A stretch of DNA of 64,000 bases from Nocardia brevicatena NBRC 12119 (GTDB taxonomy: Bacteria > Actinomycetota > Actinomycetes > Mycobacteriales > Mycobacteriaceae). Both the position numbers and the translations under genes were made by a program. The stretch covers positions 56,769-120,768 of the forward strand of contig NZ_BAFU01000023.1 in NCBI RefSeq assembly GCF_000308495.1. The letters run 5' to 3'. Positions 45,171-53,611 of this stretch are shown in pieces; position 1 is the stretch's first letter, and each line of letters opens with the position of its first letter. The notes beneath the pieces were generated by a model. It was not told where the DNA came from. It made no database searches and saw nothing but the letters and a program-made list of their open reading frames with translations.

Positions 45171-47180
45171 GTGACAGATACGGACCTGCTCGCGACACCC
45201 GGGGTGGAATCCGACACCCAACCCTCGGGCGACCGCGAAAGTGACTCCGGACAGATTTCGAAGATGAGCGAATACACCGACGTCGCACGATCGGGGCTGA
45301 CTGGAATGTTGTTGCCGCAGTTGCGCGCACTGGCGGGGGAGCTCGGTATCCGAGGTACCTCCGGGATGCGCAAGGGCGATCTCATCGCCGCCATCAAGGA
45401 GAATCAGGCTCAGGCGGCGACCGCGGGCAGAGCCCGTGCGACGAAGTCGTCCGCCCCCAAGAACACCCGCAAGACTGCCGAGCAGCCGACCCAGGACGCT
45501 TTGCCAACCCAGCCGCTCGAACAGGCCGAGGCCCCGGCCGCGCGGCGCGCGGCCAAGGCGGCCGCGCCGGCAGCCGAGTCCGTCGCGCCGGGCACGCCCG
45601 CGGACGCCGGGCACAAGACCGGCAAGACCGCGGAAACCAACGGAGCGGCCGAGACCCCCGGCAAACCGGCGGGCGAGGCCGAGGAATCCGGGCGCGACCA
45701 AGGTCAGCGCGGCCGGGGCCGGCAGCGCCGCGAGCGCAATCAGGGCGGCCGCGAGCAGGCCAAGGCCGGGACCGAGACCGTCGGCGACACCCGCACCGAG
45801 GACGCCAAGCAGGACGGCCGGTCGGACGCCAAACAGGACGGTAAACCGGACACCGACCAGGGCGAACGCCGTCGTGACCGGAACCAGTCCACCCAAACCG
45901 AGCAGCGCGGCTCCGGCGGCGGACGGGACGACGAGGAAGGCGGACGCGGTCGGCGCGGACGCCGGTTCCGGGAACGGCGCCGTGGTCGCGAGCGCGACGG
46001 TGGCGAGTCGCGCGAGCTCGAGATCCGCGAGGACGATGTGCTCCAGCCCGTCGCGGGCATCCTCGACGTGCTGGACAACTACGCCTTCGTGCGCACCTCC
46101 GGCTACCTGGCGGGCCCGAACGACGTGTACGTCTCCATGAACCTGGTGCGTAAGAACGGTCTGCGCCGCGGTGACGCGATCACCGGCGCGGTGCGCGCGC
46201 CGCGCGAGGGCGAACAGTCCAATCAGCGGCAGAAATTCGATCCGCTGGTGCGGCTGGACACCGTCAACGGCAGCGATGTGGAGGCGGCCAAGCGTCGCCC
46301 CGAGTTCGGCAAACTCACCCCGCTCTACCCGAACCAGCGGCTGCGCCTGGAAACCACGCAGCAGAAGCTGACCACCCGGGTGATCGACCTGATCATGCCG
46401 ATCGGTAAGGGGCAGCGCGCGCTGATCGTCTCGCCGCCGAAGGCCGGCAAGACCACGATCCTGCAGGACATCGCGAACGCGATCGCCACCAACAACCCCG
46501 AGTGCTACCTGATGGTGGTGTTGGTCGACGAACGTCCCGAAGAGGTCACCGATATGCAGCGTTCGGTGAAGGGTGAGGTCATCGCCTCCACCTTCGACCG
46601 GCCGCCGTCGGATCACACCTCGGTCGCAGAACTGGCCATCGAACGGGCCAAGCGCCTGGTCGAGATGGGCAAGGACGTGGTGGTGCTGCTCGACTCGATT
46701 ACCCGACTGGGTCGCGCCTACAACAACTCCTCGCCGGCTTCGGGCCGCATCCTGTCCGGTGGTGTCGACTCCACCGCGCTGTACCCGCCGAAGCGGTTCC
46801 TCGGCGCGGCCCGCAATATCGAAAACGGCGGCTCGCTGACCATTATCGCCACCGCCATGGTGGAAACCGGGTCCACCGGTGACACGGTCATCTTCGAAGA
46901 GTTCAAGGGCACCGGTAACGCCGAGCTCAAACTCGACCGCAAGATCGCCGAGCGCCGCGTGTTCCCGGCGGTGGACGTCAATCCGTCCGGTACCCGCAAG
47001 GACGAACTGCTACTGAGCCCGGACGAGGCCGGAGTACTGCACAAACTGCGTCGGGTGTTGTCCGGGCTGGATTCGCATCAGGCGATCGATCTGCTGCTCG
47101 ATCGGCTCAAGAAGAGCAAGAACAACCTGGAGTTCCTGATGCAGGTGTCCAAGACCGCGCCGGGCGCGTTGGACGAATAG
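45171..47180 (+). CDS. rho: transcription termination factor Rho
   Basis: 669 residues, much longer than the 419 of E. coli, as usual in actinobacteria. A SAP-like Rho_N domain (LLPQLRALAGELGIRGTSGM) is followed by a disordered Arg/Gly/Asp/Gln-rich insertion of about 190 residues that adds RNA binding in relatives. The cold-shock domain (GILDVLDNYAFVRTSGYLAG) and the RecA-like ATPase with Walker A SPPKAGKTT and Walker B VVLLDSITRLGRAYN follow. The start is GTG 45171 after GAAGGAAAGGA. Confidence 0.97.
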   Translation: MTDTDLLATPGVESDTQPSGDRESDSGQISKMSEYTDVARSGLTGMLLPQLRALAGELGIRGTSGMRKGDLIAAIKENQAQAATAGRARATKSSAPKNTRKTAEQPTQDALPTQPLEQAEAPAARRAAKAAAPAAESVAPGTPADAGHKTGKTAETNGAAETPGKPAGEAEESGRDQGQRGRGRQRRERNQGGREQAKAGTETVGDTRTEDAKQDGRSDAKQDGKPDTDQGERRRDRNQSTQTEQRGSGGGRDDEEGGRGRRGRRFRERRRGRERDGGESRELEIREDDVLQPVAGILDVLDNYAFVRTSGYLAGPNDVYVSMNLVRKNGLRRGDAITGAVRAPREGEQSNQRQKFDPLVRLDTVNGSDVEAAKRRPEFGKLTPLYPNQRLRLETTQQKLTTRVIDLIMPIGKGQRALIVSPPKAGKTTILQDIANAIATNNPECYLMVVLVDERPEEVTDMQRSVKGEVIASTFDRPPSDHTSVAELAIERAKRLVEMGKDVVVLLDSITRLGRAYNNSSPASGRILSGGVDSTALYPPKRFLGAARNIENGGSLTIIATAMVETGSTGDTVIFEEFKGTGNAELKLDRKIAERRVFPAVDVNPSGTRKDELLLSPDEAGVLHKLRRVLSGLDSHQAIDLLLDRLKKSKNNLEFLMQVSKTAPGALDE

Positions 47181-47570
47181 CCGTCTCCGGAATTCCATAC
47201 CGGTTCGAATCGCACCGAGGGTCCCGTGTACGCGGGGCCCTCGGTCGTTTTCGGGAGCGGGGGCGAAGAATATCGCTCCTATAGCGGCGGCTCCCACGAC
47301 GAGGGGCAGGAGAATCCACGCCACCAGGGCGGTCGCCGGCGGTGTTCTCGGCGGCTGTGCTGCGATAGGCGCGGTATCGCGTGCGGTTCTATCCGGATAC
47401 CCGCCCGGTGGCGGTGCGGAAGTGAATTTCGTGCTCACAGTGGGTGTGCTTCCGTTTTCCGGGATGGGAACCGTGTGCATGGCGGTGTGGGGATGAGGGC
47501 CGGTGAGCAGACCCGCCGCGGCGGCCGAGAACAGCGCGATCATTACCGTCCAAGCGATTCGGCTCCTCAT
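47010..47570 (-). CDS. putative membrane protein, antisense-overlapping the rho 3' end
   Basis: The ATG at 47570 has a good GAGGGAG six bases before it. The product starts with a signal-like helix (RIAWTVMIALFSAAAAGLL), has a Pro/Thr-rich middle, then a second helix (VAWILLPLVVGAAAIGAIFF). The first 115 residues look like a real small membrane protein. The frame then runs through the rho terminator and 171 bases antisense to rho before stopping at 47010, so the last 60 residues are probably acquired by loss of an original stop. Function unknown. Confidence 0.5.
   Translation of the reverse strand: MRSRIAWTVMIALFSAAAAGLLTGPHPHTAMHTVPIPENGSTPTVSTKFTSAPPPGGYPDRTARDTAPIAAQPPRTPPATALVAWILLPLVVGAAAIGAIFFAPAPENDRGPRVHGTLGAIRTGMEFRRRLFVQRARRGLGHLHQELQVVLALLEPIEQQIDRLMRIQPGQHPTQFVQYSGLVRAQ
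47214..47251 (+). terminator. rho intrinsic terminator
   Basis: ACCGAGGGTCCC (47214-47225) pairs with GGGGCCCTCGGT (47234-47245), one G-U pair, and is followed by CGTTTT (47246-47251). It is one of the few hairpins here with a T tail. It lies inside the minus-strand membrane-protein frame. Confidence 0.75.
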
Positions 47571-47995
47571 GTGTATCTCCCTCATGCCCCATGCGTATCC
47601 AGATCCCGGGTTGTGAACACAACCGCCGCGCATTGGTGAGTAACCGACTACCTCGTTCGAGGGTTTCACGTCTTCGCGTTCGCCGCTGCCCCCATTTCCA
47701 GGGTCGATAGCAACCGGGGATAACTCGGCGCGAGGGAACAACTGCGTGGGTGGGCGCGTTATAGCGGGCAACGGTGCTTCTGGCATACTGGATCGCCGTG
47801 CGCCCGCGGATCCCCGCGGGCAATCCCGCCTGAGGGTGGTGTCGGACATCGGTCCGTCACCGGCCGGCTGGAGCTCGGGCCGCGGAACGAGGCCCGAGAC
47901 CGGCCCGAGCGAAGGCGGATGTACGCCTGGTCCGGTTCCGGTTCACGCCCGACGCTTGCGCGGGCGACCCGGCGACCGATATCGAGAGGACATCC
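47571..47995. other. region between the minus-strand membrane gene and rpmE
   Basis: 425 bases with divergent promoters expected. GCATACTGG (about 47781-47789) contains a CATACT box that could be the rpmE -10, but no good -35 pairs with it. The rest is GC-rich leader. No coding frame with a ribosome binding site or known motif was seen. Confidence 0.35.
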
Positions 47996-48226
47996 ATGAA
48001 GGCAGGAATCCATCCGCCCTACGTCGAGACCACGGTCGTCTGTGGTTGCGGCAATACCTTCCAGACCCGGTCCACCAAGGAATCCGGGCATATCACCGTC
48101 GAGGTCTGCTCGCAGTGCCATCCGTTCTACACCGGCAAGCAGAAGATTCTGGACACCGGTGGCCGTGTGGCGCGGTTCGAGGCCAGGTACGGCAAGCGCG
48201 CCGGTAAGAAGGCCGACTCCAAGTAG
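47996..48226 (+). CDS. rpmE: 50S ribosomal protein L31, zinc-binding type
   Basis: 76 residues. The four zinc-site Cys are present (CGCG and CSQC, residues 16, 18, 37, 40), so this is the C+ paralogue; a Cys-free, zinc-starvation version is usually encoded elsewhere and takes over when zinc is low. Start ATG 47996 with GAGAGG six bases before it. It is followed by its own strong terminator. Confidence 0.97.
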   Translation: MKAGIHPPYVETTVVCGCGNTFQTRSTKESGHITVEVCSQCHPFYTGKQKILDTGGRVARFEARYGKRAGKKADSK

Positions 48227-48232
48227 CTTCAC

Positions 48233-48273
48233 CGCGGACGCCCGGACCTGCTCGGCAGGGCCGGGCGTCCGCG
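48233..48273 (+). terminator. rpmE terminator, 13-bp stem
   Basis: CGCGGACGCCCGG (48233-48245) pairs perfectly with 48261-48273, followed by CTTATCT. It separates rpmE from prfA. Confidence 0.75.
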
Positions 48274-48322
48274 CTTATCTGCTGCCGTATCCGGAATCAG
48301 TCCTCGAGGAGGAGTTCACGTC

Positions 48323-49402
48323 ATGGCCGATCGAGCTGCACCGTCCGCTATCGACGACATCCTGGCAGAGTATGCCGGGTTGGAGACGCAGCTGGCCGAT
48401 CCGGCACTACACAACGACCCGGGGGCGGCACGTCGGGTGGGCAAGCGGTTCGCCGAACTCGCGCCGGTGATGACCACCTACAAGAAGCTGGCCGCCGCGC
48501 GGGACGATCTCGAGGCCGCTCGGGAACTGGCCACCGACGATTCCGCGTTCGCGGCCGAAGTGCCCGGACTCGAGGCGCAGGTCGACCAACTCGAGCAGGC
48601 CCTGACCGATCTGCTGGCCCCACGGGACCCGCACGACGGTGACGATGTGGTGCTCGAGGTGAAGTCCGGAGAAGGGGGCGAGGAATCCGCCCTGTTCGCC
48701 GCGGACCTGGCCCGGATGTACATCCGGTACGCCGAGCGGCACGGATGGAAGGTCGAGATTCTCGACGCGACCATCTCCGATCTGGGCGGATACAAGGAAG
48801 CCACACTGTCGATCAAGAGCCGGGACGCCGCCCGCGACGGGGTGTGGTCGCGCTTCAAATTCGAGGGCGGGGTGCACCGGGTCCAACGCGTTCCGGTCAC
48901 CGAATCGCAGGGACGGGTGCATACCTCCGCGGCGGGAGTGCTCATCTATCCCGAGCCCGACGAGGTGCAGGAGGTGCAGATCGACGAGAACGACCTGCGT
49001 ATCGACGTCTACCGGTCCTCGGGTAAGGGTGGCCAGGGAGTGAACACCACCGACTCCGCCGTGCGTATCACCCATCTGCCCACGGGGATCGTGGTCACCT
49101 GCCAGAACGAGCGCTCCCAGTTGCAGAACAAGGCCCGCGCCATGCAGGTGCTGGCCGCTCGCCTGCAGGCCCTCGCCGAGGAGGAGGCCGACCGAGAGGC
49201 AGCGGCCGGCCGAGCGGATCAGATTCGCACCGTGGACCGATCGGAACGGATTCGCACCTACAACTTCCCGGAGAACCGGATCGCGGACCACCGGATCGGG
49301 TTCAAGGCGCACAACCTGGACGCGGTGCTGGACGGGGATATGGATGCTCTGTTGGACGCGCTGGCCACTGCGGATCGGGCCGCCCGGATGGCGGTCGAAT
49401 AA
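48323..49402 (+). CDS. prfA: peptide chain release factor 1
   Basis: 359 residues. The GGQ peptidyl-tRNA hydrolysis motif is in [14 protein letters not shown] near residue 235, methylated on Gln by PrmC, the next gene. The codon-recognition loop lies in the domain before it ([20 protein letters not shown]). It reads UAA and UAG stops. ATG 48323 after GAGGAGG. Confidence 0.97.
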   Translation: MADRAAPSAIDDILAEYAGLETQLADPALHNDPGAARRVGKRFAELAPVMTTYKKLAAARDDLEAARELATDDSAFAAEVPGLEAQVDQLEQALTDLLAPRDPHDGDDVVLEVKSGEGGEESALFAADLARMYIRYAERHGWKVEILDATISDLGGYKEATLSIKSRDAARDGVWSRFKFEGGVHRVQRVPVTESQGRVHTSAAGVLIYPEPDEVQEVQIDENDLRIDVYRSSGKGGQGVNTTDSAVRITHLPTGIVVTCQNERSQLQNKARAMQVLAARLQALAEEEADREAAAGRADQIRTVDRSERIRTYNFPENRIADHRIGFKAHNLDAVLDGDMDALLDALATADRAARMAVE

Positions 49403-49462
49403 GGCGGAATCCGTGCTTCGATCCGGTTCCGGTGGGCATCGCGAAGTGAAGGATAGGGGCGC

Positions 49463-50335
49463 ATGAGTCGCGCGCAGCTGCGTCCGATTATCGTCGAGGC
49501 AACCGAAACACTGCGGGTGGCGGGTGTGCCGAGTCCGCGGGCGGATGCCGAGCAGCTCGCGGCGCATGTGCTGTCGGTGGAGCGGTCCCGGCTGATGCTG
49601 CATCCGATGATCGGAATCGAGCAGCTCGACGACTATCGGAAGCTGGTCGCCCAACGGGCCGCGCGGATTCCGCTGCAGCATCTGACCGGGCAGGCCGTCA
49701 TGGGCGATATCGACCTAGAGGTGGGACCGGGGGTTTTCATCCCGCGCCCGGAGACCGAGCTGCTGTTCGCGTGGGCCCTGGCGCATCTGGAGGCCGTCCC
49801 GCACGATCGCCCACCCGTCGTGGTGGATCTGTGCACCGGCTCGGGCGCCTTGGCGCTGGCCCTGGCCCACGCCCGCCCGGACGCGGACGTGCACGCGGTG
49901 GAAATCGATCCGGACGCGCTGCGGTGGGCCCGGCGCAACGCCGATATCCGTATCGCCGCGGGCGATACCCCGATCACGCTGTACGACGGCGATGTCACCG
50001 ATCCGGAGCTGCTCACCGGGCGCGACGGACAGGTGGACATCGTGGTCGCCAACCCGCCCTACATTCCCGAAGGTGCCGACCTGGCGCCGGAAGTCCTCGA
50101 CCACGACCCACATCGCGCCCTGTTCGGCGGTCCCGACGGTCTCGACGTCATCCGCCCCATGATCCCGACCATCGCGCGCCTCTTGCGCCCGGGCGGCGGC
50201 GTCGCCATCGAGCACGACGACACCAATGGCGCGCTCCTGGCCAAACTCTTGGCCGACGACGGTCGCTTCGCCGGAATCGTCGAACACCCCGATCTGGCGG
50301 GAAAGCCACGCTTCGTCGCCGCCACCCGCACATGA
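49463..50335 (+). CDS. prmC: release factor glutamine methyltransferase
   Basis: 290 residues. The Class I methyltransferase core has VVVDLCTGSGALALALA (motif I) and the Gln-binding NPPY motif in VANPPYIPEG. An N-terminal helical domain (residues 1-80) contacts the release factor. It methylates the GGQ glutamine of RF1 and RF2. The start ATG 49463 lies 60 bases after prfA, likely one transcript. Confidence 0.96.
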   Translation: MSRAQLRPIIVEATETLRVAGVPSPRADAEQLAAHVLSVERSRLMLHPMIGIEQLDDYRKLVAQRAARIPLQHLTGQAVMGDIDLEVGPGVFIPRPETELLFAWALAHLEAVPHDRPPVVVDLCTGSGALALALAHARPDADVHAVEIDPDALRWARRNADIRIAAGDTPITLYDGDVTDPELLTGRDGQVDIVVANPPYIPEGADLAPEVLDHDPHRALFGGPDGLDVIRPMIPTIARLLRPGGGVAIEHDDTNGALLAKLLADDGRFAGIVEHPDLAGKPRFVAATRT

Positions 50336-50403
50336 GTCCCCGTCCGCCGAGCGGCTTTCTCCGAGAAGCGCACCACCGCAACCGTTCTCGAGCGGCCTTT
50401 CAG

Positions 50404-50710
50404 TGGTCGGGCCCGTCCCGGCTCCGACCGACCGGAGCGATATAACCGTTGCGGAATCGCTCGGCCGGAGAAGCGCGCTCTCATGAGAGCCCGAGCCGTG
50501 CACCGTGAGCAGCGTCCACGACACTGCCCGGACCGGCTCACCCGATGGTCGGGGCCCGTCCCGGTCCTGAACCGACCGGAGCGATACAGTCGTGTCGAAA
50601 TCGCTCGGCCGGAGAAAACACGTTCTCGCGAGAGCCTGAGCAAGTGCGCCCGGGTAGCGTCCACGGCATCTTCCCTGGGTCTTACTGTGGTCGGGCCCCG
50701 ACCGGAGCGC
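50404..50710. repeat. tandem repeat, 142-bp period, about 2.2 copies
   Basis: Copies begin at 50404, 50546 and 50688 with TGGTCGGG, exactly 142 bases apart; the third is cut after about 22 bases. Copies 1 and 2 share TGGTCGGG, ACCGACCGGAGCGATA, TCGCTCGGCCGGAGAA and AGCGTCCACG, with scattered changes between. Each holds a self-complementary core (CTCTCATGAGAG in copy 1, TCTCGCGAGA in copy 2), where changes on both sides keep the pairing. Part of the unit recurs at 12531-12570 on the minus strand. No gene covers it. Confidence 0.7.
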
Positions 50711-50770
50711 CCTCGCGCAGCGGTGGTGCGCAGGAAGGGCGATACCCGAGGTCACGAGAACCACAAAGGG

Positions 50771-50922
50771 TTGCGGCCCGTCTCGCGTTTCGGCATCCGA
50801 AGCGCATGCGCCGAAGGCGCGAGTCTCGGGTGCCGAAACGCGAGACCCGCCAGGGCCGCAACCCCGCCCGCGCGAACGCGCGGGCAATTCAACACAGCAA
50901 CCCCGCGCCGCCGAAGGCGGCG
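50771..50922. repeat. stacked inverted repeats upstream of sua5
   Basis: Three hairpins in a row. The largest pairs TTGCGGCCC (50771-50779) with GGGCCGCAA (50853-50861) and GTCTCGCGTTTCGGCA (50780-50795) perfectly with 50831-50846, with a 6-base bulge. A second is GCCCGCGCG-AA-CGCGCGGGC (50866-50885). A third is CGCCGCC-GAA-GGCGGCG (50906-50922), the same palindrome as at 12454-12472. They end only 30 bases before the sua5 start. Confidence 0.7.
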
Positions 50923-50952
50923 TCGGAAACACAGCATGACAGGATGGATGCC

Positions 50953-51618
50953 GTGAGTACCGTCTACGACTGCGCCGACTCCGATTCGCGTGCCGCCGGA
51001 CTGTCCGCCGCCACCAGCGCCCTGAAGTCCGGGCGGTTGGTGGTGCTACCCACCGATACCGTCTACGGGCTCGGTGCCGACGCATTCGACAGTGCGGCCG
51101 TATCCGCGCTGTTGGCCACCAAGGGACGTGGGCGCGATATGCCGGTACCGGTGTTGGTCGGTTCGTGGAACACCATTGACGGGCTGGTGTTCTCGGTGCG
51201 CCCGCAGGCGCGGGAGTTGATTCGGGCGTTCTGGCCGGGTGGGTTGAGCATCGTGGTGCAGCAGGCGCCGTCGCTGGCCTGGGATCTCGGTGAGGCTCGG
51301 GGCACGGTGATGCTGCGGATGCCCCTGCATCCGGTCGCGCTGGAGTTGTTGCGCGAGGTCGGCCCGTTGGCGGTCTCCAGCGCGAACGTGTCGGGGCGCC
51401 CGGCGGCCACGACCGTGACCGAGGCCCGGGAACAGCTCGGCGATCATGTGGGCGTATATCTCGACGGAGGCCCGGCCCGGCATTCGGTCGCCTCCACCAT
51501 CGTCGATCTCACCGCCGACCAACCGCGTATTCTGCGCGCGGGTGCGGTGCCGGTGGACGAGGTCGCCGCGGTACTCGGTATGGAGCCCGAAGCCCTGGCC
51601 GGCCCTGTCGCCCGGTGA
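50953..51618 (+). CDS. L-threonylcarbamoyladenylate synthase (Sua5/YwlC/YrdC type)
   Basis: 221 residues. YrdC-fold motifs are present: VLPTDTVYGLGADAF near the N-terminus, the KGRGRDMPVPVLV segment, and SSANVSGRPAATT. It activates threonine and carbonate for the t6A37 modification of ANN-decoding tRNAs. It lacks the extra C-terminal Sua5 domain. The GTG at 50953 is preferred for the AGGA eight bases before it; an in-frame ATG at 50944 is possible. It follows 0.6 kb of repeats after prmC. Confidence 0.95.
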   Translation: MSTVYDCADSDSRAAGLSAATSALKSGRLVVLPTDTVYGLGADAFDSAAVSALLATKGRGRDMPVPVLVGSWNTIDGLVFSVRPQARELIRAFWPGGLSIVVQQAPSLAWDLGEARGTVMLRMPLHPVALELLREVGPLAVSSANVSGRPAATTVTEAREQLGDHVGVYLDGGPARHSVASTIVDLTADQPRILRAGAVPVDEVAAVLGMEPEALAGPVAR

Positions 51619-51675
51619 GGGAACGCAATCTACTGATGAACAGGCGGTACCCCCGGTGATGGGGTGGTTGGTGCT

Positions 51676-52842
51676 ATGAGCGGTTCCGGTGCGGTCGTCC
51701 CGCTGCGGGAACTCCTGCTGGTCCTGCTGATCTCCACCGTGGTCACTTTCCTGGCCACGGGCGGGATCAGAGTCGTGGCCATCGGGTTCGGCGCGGTGGC
51801 GGTGCCGCGCGATCGGGATGTGCATGTCAAACCGATTCCCCGGATGGGCGGGGTCGGCATGTACATCGGCGTGGTCGCGGCGGTGTTGTTCGCCCATCAA
51901 CTGCCCGCGCTGCGGCGCGGGTTCGACTATCTGCCCGATATCTCCGCGGTGCTGGTGGCCGCGTCGATCATCGTGGTGGTCGGCATCGTGGACGACCGAT
52001 GGGGCTTGGACGCGCTGACGAAATTCGCCGGACAGGTCACCGCCGCCGGGGTGATGGCGGTGATGGGTCTGAGCTGGTATGTCATCTACAACCCGTTCAA
52101 CAACAGCACCGTGGTACTGGACGCTCTGCAGGGTGGCCTGGTGACCGTGGCGGTCGCGGTCACCCTGATCAACGCCATGAATTTCGTCGACGGTCTGGAC
52201 GGTTTGGCCGCCGGACTCGGCCTGATCGCGTCCGCGGCGGTTTTCGCGTTCACCGTGGGCCTGCTCACCGAACAGGGCGGTTCGGTGGACACCTATCCAC
52301 CCGCCCTGCTGGCGGCCGCCATGGCCGGTGCCTGTCTCGGTTTCTTGCCGCACAATTTCTCGCCGGCGCGGATCTTCATGGGGGATTCGGGGTCCATGCT
52401 GATCGGCTTGGTCCTGGCGGCGGTGTCCACCAGTGCTTCGGGGCGTATTCCGCTGCAGGGGTACGGGCCGCGGGATATCGTCGGTCTGCTCTCGCCGGTG
52501 CTGCTGGTCGGCGCTGTGATGTTCATCCCGGTGCTGGACCTCGTCCTGGCGGTGGTGCGCCGGGTGCGGGCGGGCGTGAGTTTCTCCACTCCGGACAAGA
52601 TGCATCTGCACCACCGGCTGCTGCAGATCGGCCATTCGCACCGGCGCGTGGTGCTGCTGATCTACCTGTGGGTCTGTGTACTGGCTTTCGGCGCGGTGGG
52701 CACCTCGTTGATGGACCGCCGCGTGGTGGTGCTGCTGATGGCCGGGGGTCTGCTGTTCGCGCTGGTCGCCACCGCCCTGCCGGGCCTGTGGCGACGACAG
52801 GCGCTGCGGGAGCCCGCGGAAGCCGAAGAGGAGGCCGGGTAG
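51676..52842 (+). CDS. wecA: undecaprenyl/decaprenyl-phosphate GlcNAc-1-phosphate transferase (WecA)
   Basis: 388 residues, about 11 transmembrane helices. Motifs of the MraY/WecA family: RDVHVKPIPRMGG, the metal pair IVDDRWGLDA, NAMNFVDGLDGLAAG and the C-terminal MHLHHRLLQIG. In M. tuberculosis the homologue (Rv1302) starts the arabinogalactan linkage unit by joining GlcNAc-1-P to decaprenyl phosphate; the same role is likely here. The start ATG 51676 is used; a GTG at 51664 is an alternative. It is followed two bases later by atpI. Confidence 0.94.
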   Translation: MSGSGAVVPLRELLLVLLISTVVTFLATGGIRVVAIGFGAVAVPRDRDVHVKPIPRMGGVGMYIGVVAAVLFAHQLPALRRGFDYLPDISAVLVAASIIVVVGIVDDRWGLDALTKFAGQVTAAGVMAVMGLSWYVIYNPFNNSTVVLDALQGGLVTVAVAVTLINAMNFVDGLDGLAAGLGLIASAAVFAFTVGLLTEQGGSVDTYPPALLAAAMAGACLGFLPHNFSPARIFMGDSGSMLIGLVLAAVSTSASGRIPLQGYGPRDIVGLLSPVLLVGAVMFIPVLDLVLAVVRRVRAGVSFSTPDKMHLHHRLLQIGHSHRRVVLLIYLWVCVLAFGAVGTSLMDRRVVVLLMAGGLLFALVATALPGLWRRQALREPAEAEEEAG

Positions 52843-52844
52843 AG

Positions 52845-53297
52845 TTGCGGGTCGTGCACACACCATCGACCCGATCCGCCGGCGCCGACGCCCCGCTGCG
52901 CGCAGCTCTGCGCTACGGGGTGGTGGGGTTGGCCGTGCTGACCGTGCTCGCGGTCGTTCTGGGGGGTGTGCTCGGCGGCATGGCGGGTTTGTGGGGCGCG
53001 CTGCTGGGCGCGGCGATCGGCGGAGGGTTCATTCTCACCACTGTTGTGGTGGTGCTGTTCGGCGCGAAGCTGCCACCCACCACCGCGGGATTGGTTATGC
53101 TGGTGAGTTGGGTGGGAAAATTGTTGGTGGCGTTGATCGTCATCGCCGTGCTGAATCGGTTCGATTTCTATGACCGGGTCGCCCTGTTCCTGACCGTGGT
53201 CGGCGCGCTGGTCGTCGTGCTCGGTGCGGAGACTTATGGTGTATTACGGCAGAAGGTTCCGTACGTGACGGTGCCCGAATCCGATGAGAGCAGTTGA
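52845..53297 (+). CDS. atpI: ATP synthase protein I-like membrane protein
   Basis: About 150 residues with four hydrophobic helices (from YGVVGLAVLTVLAVVLGGVL to VALFLTVVGALVVVLGAETY). Position between wecA and atpB matches the conserved AtpI place (Rv1303), thought to help assemble the c ring or move magnesium. The TTG at 52845, ten bases after GAGGAGG, is preferred; a GTG at 52854 is the alternative. Its coding sequence follows wecA so closely that the two are one transcript. Confidence 0.85.
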   Translation: MRVVHTPSTRSAGADAPLRAALRYGVVGLAVLTVLAVVLGGVLGGMAGLWGALLGAAIGGGFILTTVVVVLFGAKLPPTTAGLVMLVSWVGKLLVALIVIAVLNRFDFYDRVALFLTVVGALVVVLGAETYGVLRQKVPYVTVPESDESS

Positions 53298-53333
53298 GGG
53301 GCGTGATCCATGTTGCCCGCCCCCACCTACACG

Positions 53334-53365
53334 TTGTCGTAGATAACTTGGTAAAGTATTGGTAA
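53334..53365 (+). promoter_or_regulatory. probable atp operon promoter with a direct repeat
   Basis: TTGTCG (53334-53339), a 17-base spacer and TATTGG (53357-53362) suit a housekeeping promoter. TTGGTAA is repeated at 53348-53354 and 53359-53365, an 11-bp spacing (one helical turn) that a regulator could use. It lies 250 bases upstream of atpB. Confidence 0.45.
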
Positions 53366-53412
53366 GCAAAGCGACCGCGCGGGAGGATGAAGCGGTCCCA
53401 CCGGCTGCCGCT

Positions 53413-53532
53413 ATGCTAACTGCCGTACCGGGCTCGAAAGGCCTGGTTCTGCATGTCGACGATGTCGCCGACACGTACAGACGCCCGAGCGGGAACGCCG
53501 CGCAGCTGCTGACGAACTTCGAGCCGACCTGA
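53413..53532 (+). CDS. possible 39-residue upstream ORF in the atpB leader (doubtful)
   Basis: ATG 53413 to TGA 53530-53532 encodes a peptide beginning MLTAVPGSKGLVLHVDDVAD. Codon third positions are fairly GC-rich, but no ribosome binding site sits at the right distance; a GGAGG lies 20 or more bases upstream. It ends 80 bases before the atpB start. It could be a leader peptide for atp expression or chance. Confidence 0.25.
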   Translation: MLTAVPGSKGLVLHVDDVADTYRRPSGNAAQLLTNFEPT

Positions 53533-53611
53533 GTCGACCCACACTGATCGTCAATGTCCGATCGAACCGCGGGAGCGTACAGGCCCCGCGGCCCGAACAC
53601 GGGAGAGAACG

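Noticed and set aside
45135-46616. Long minus-strand frame opposite rho
   Set aside because: It mirrors the low-complexity Arg/Gly/Asp-rich part of rho, where antisense frames stay open because of codon bias; rho is certain.
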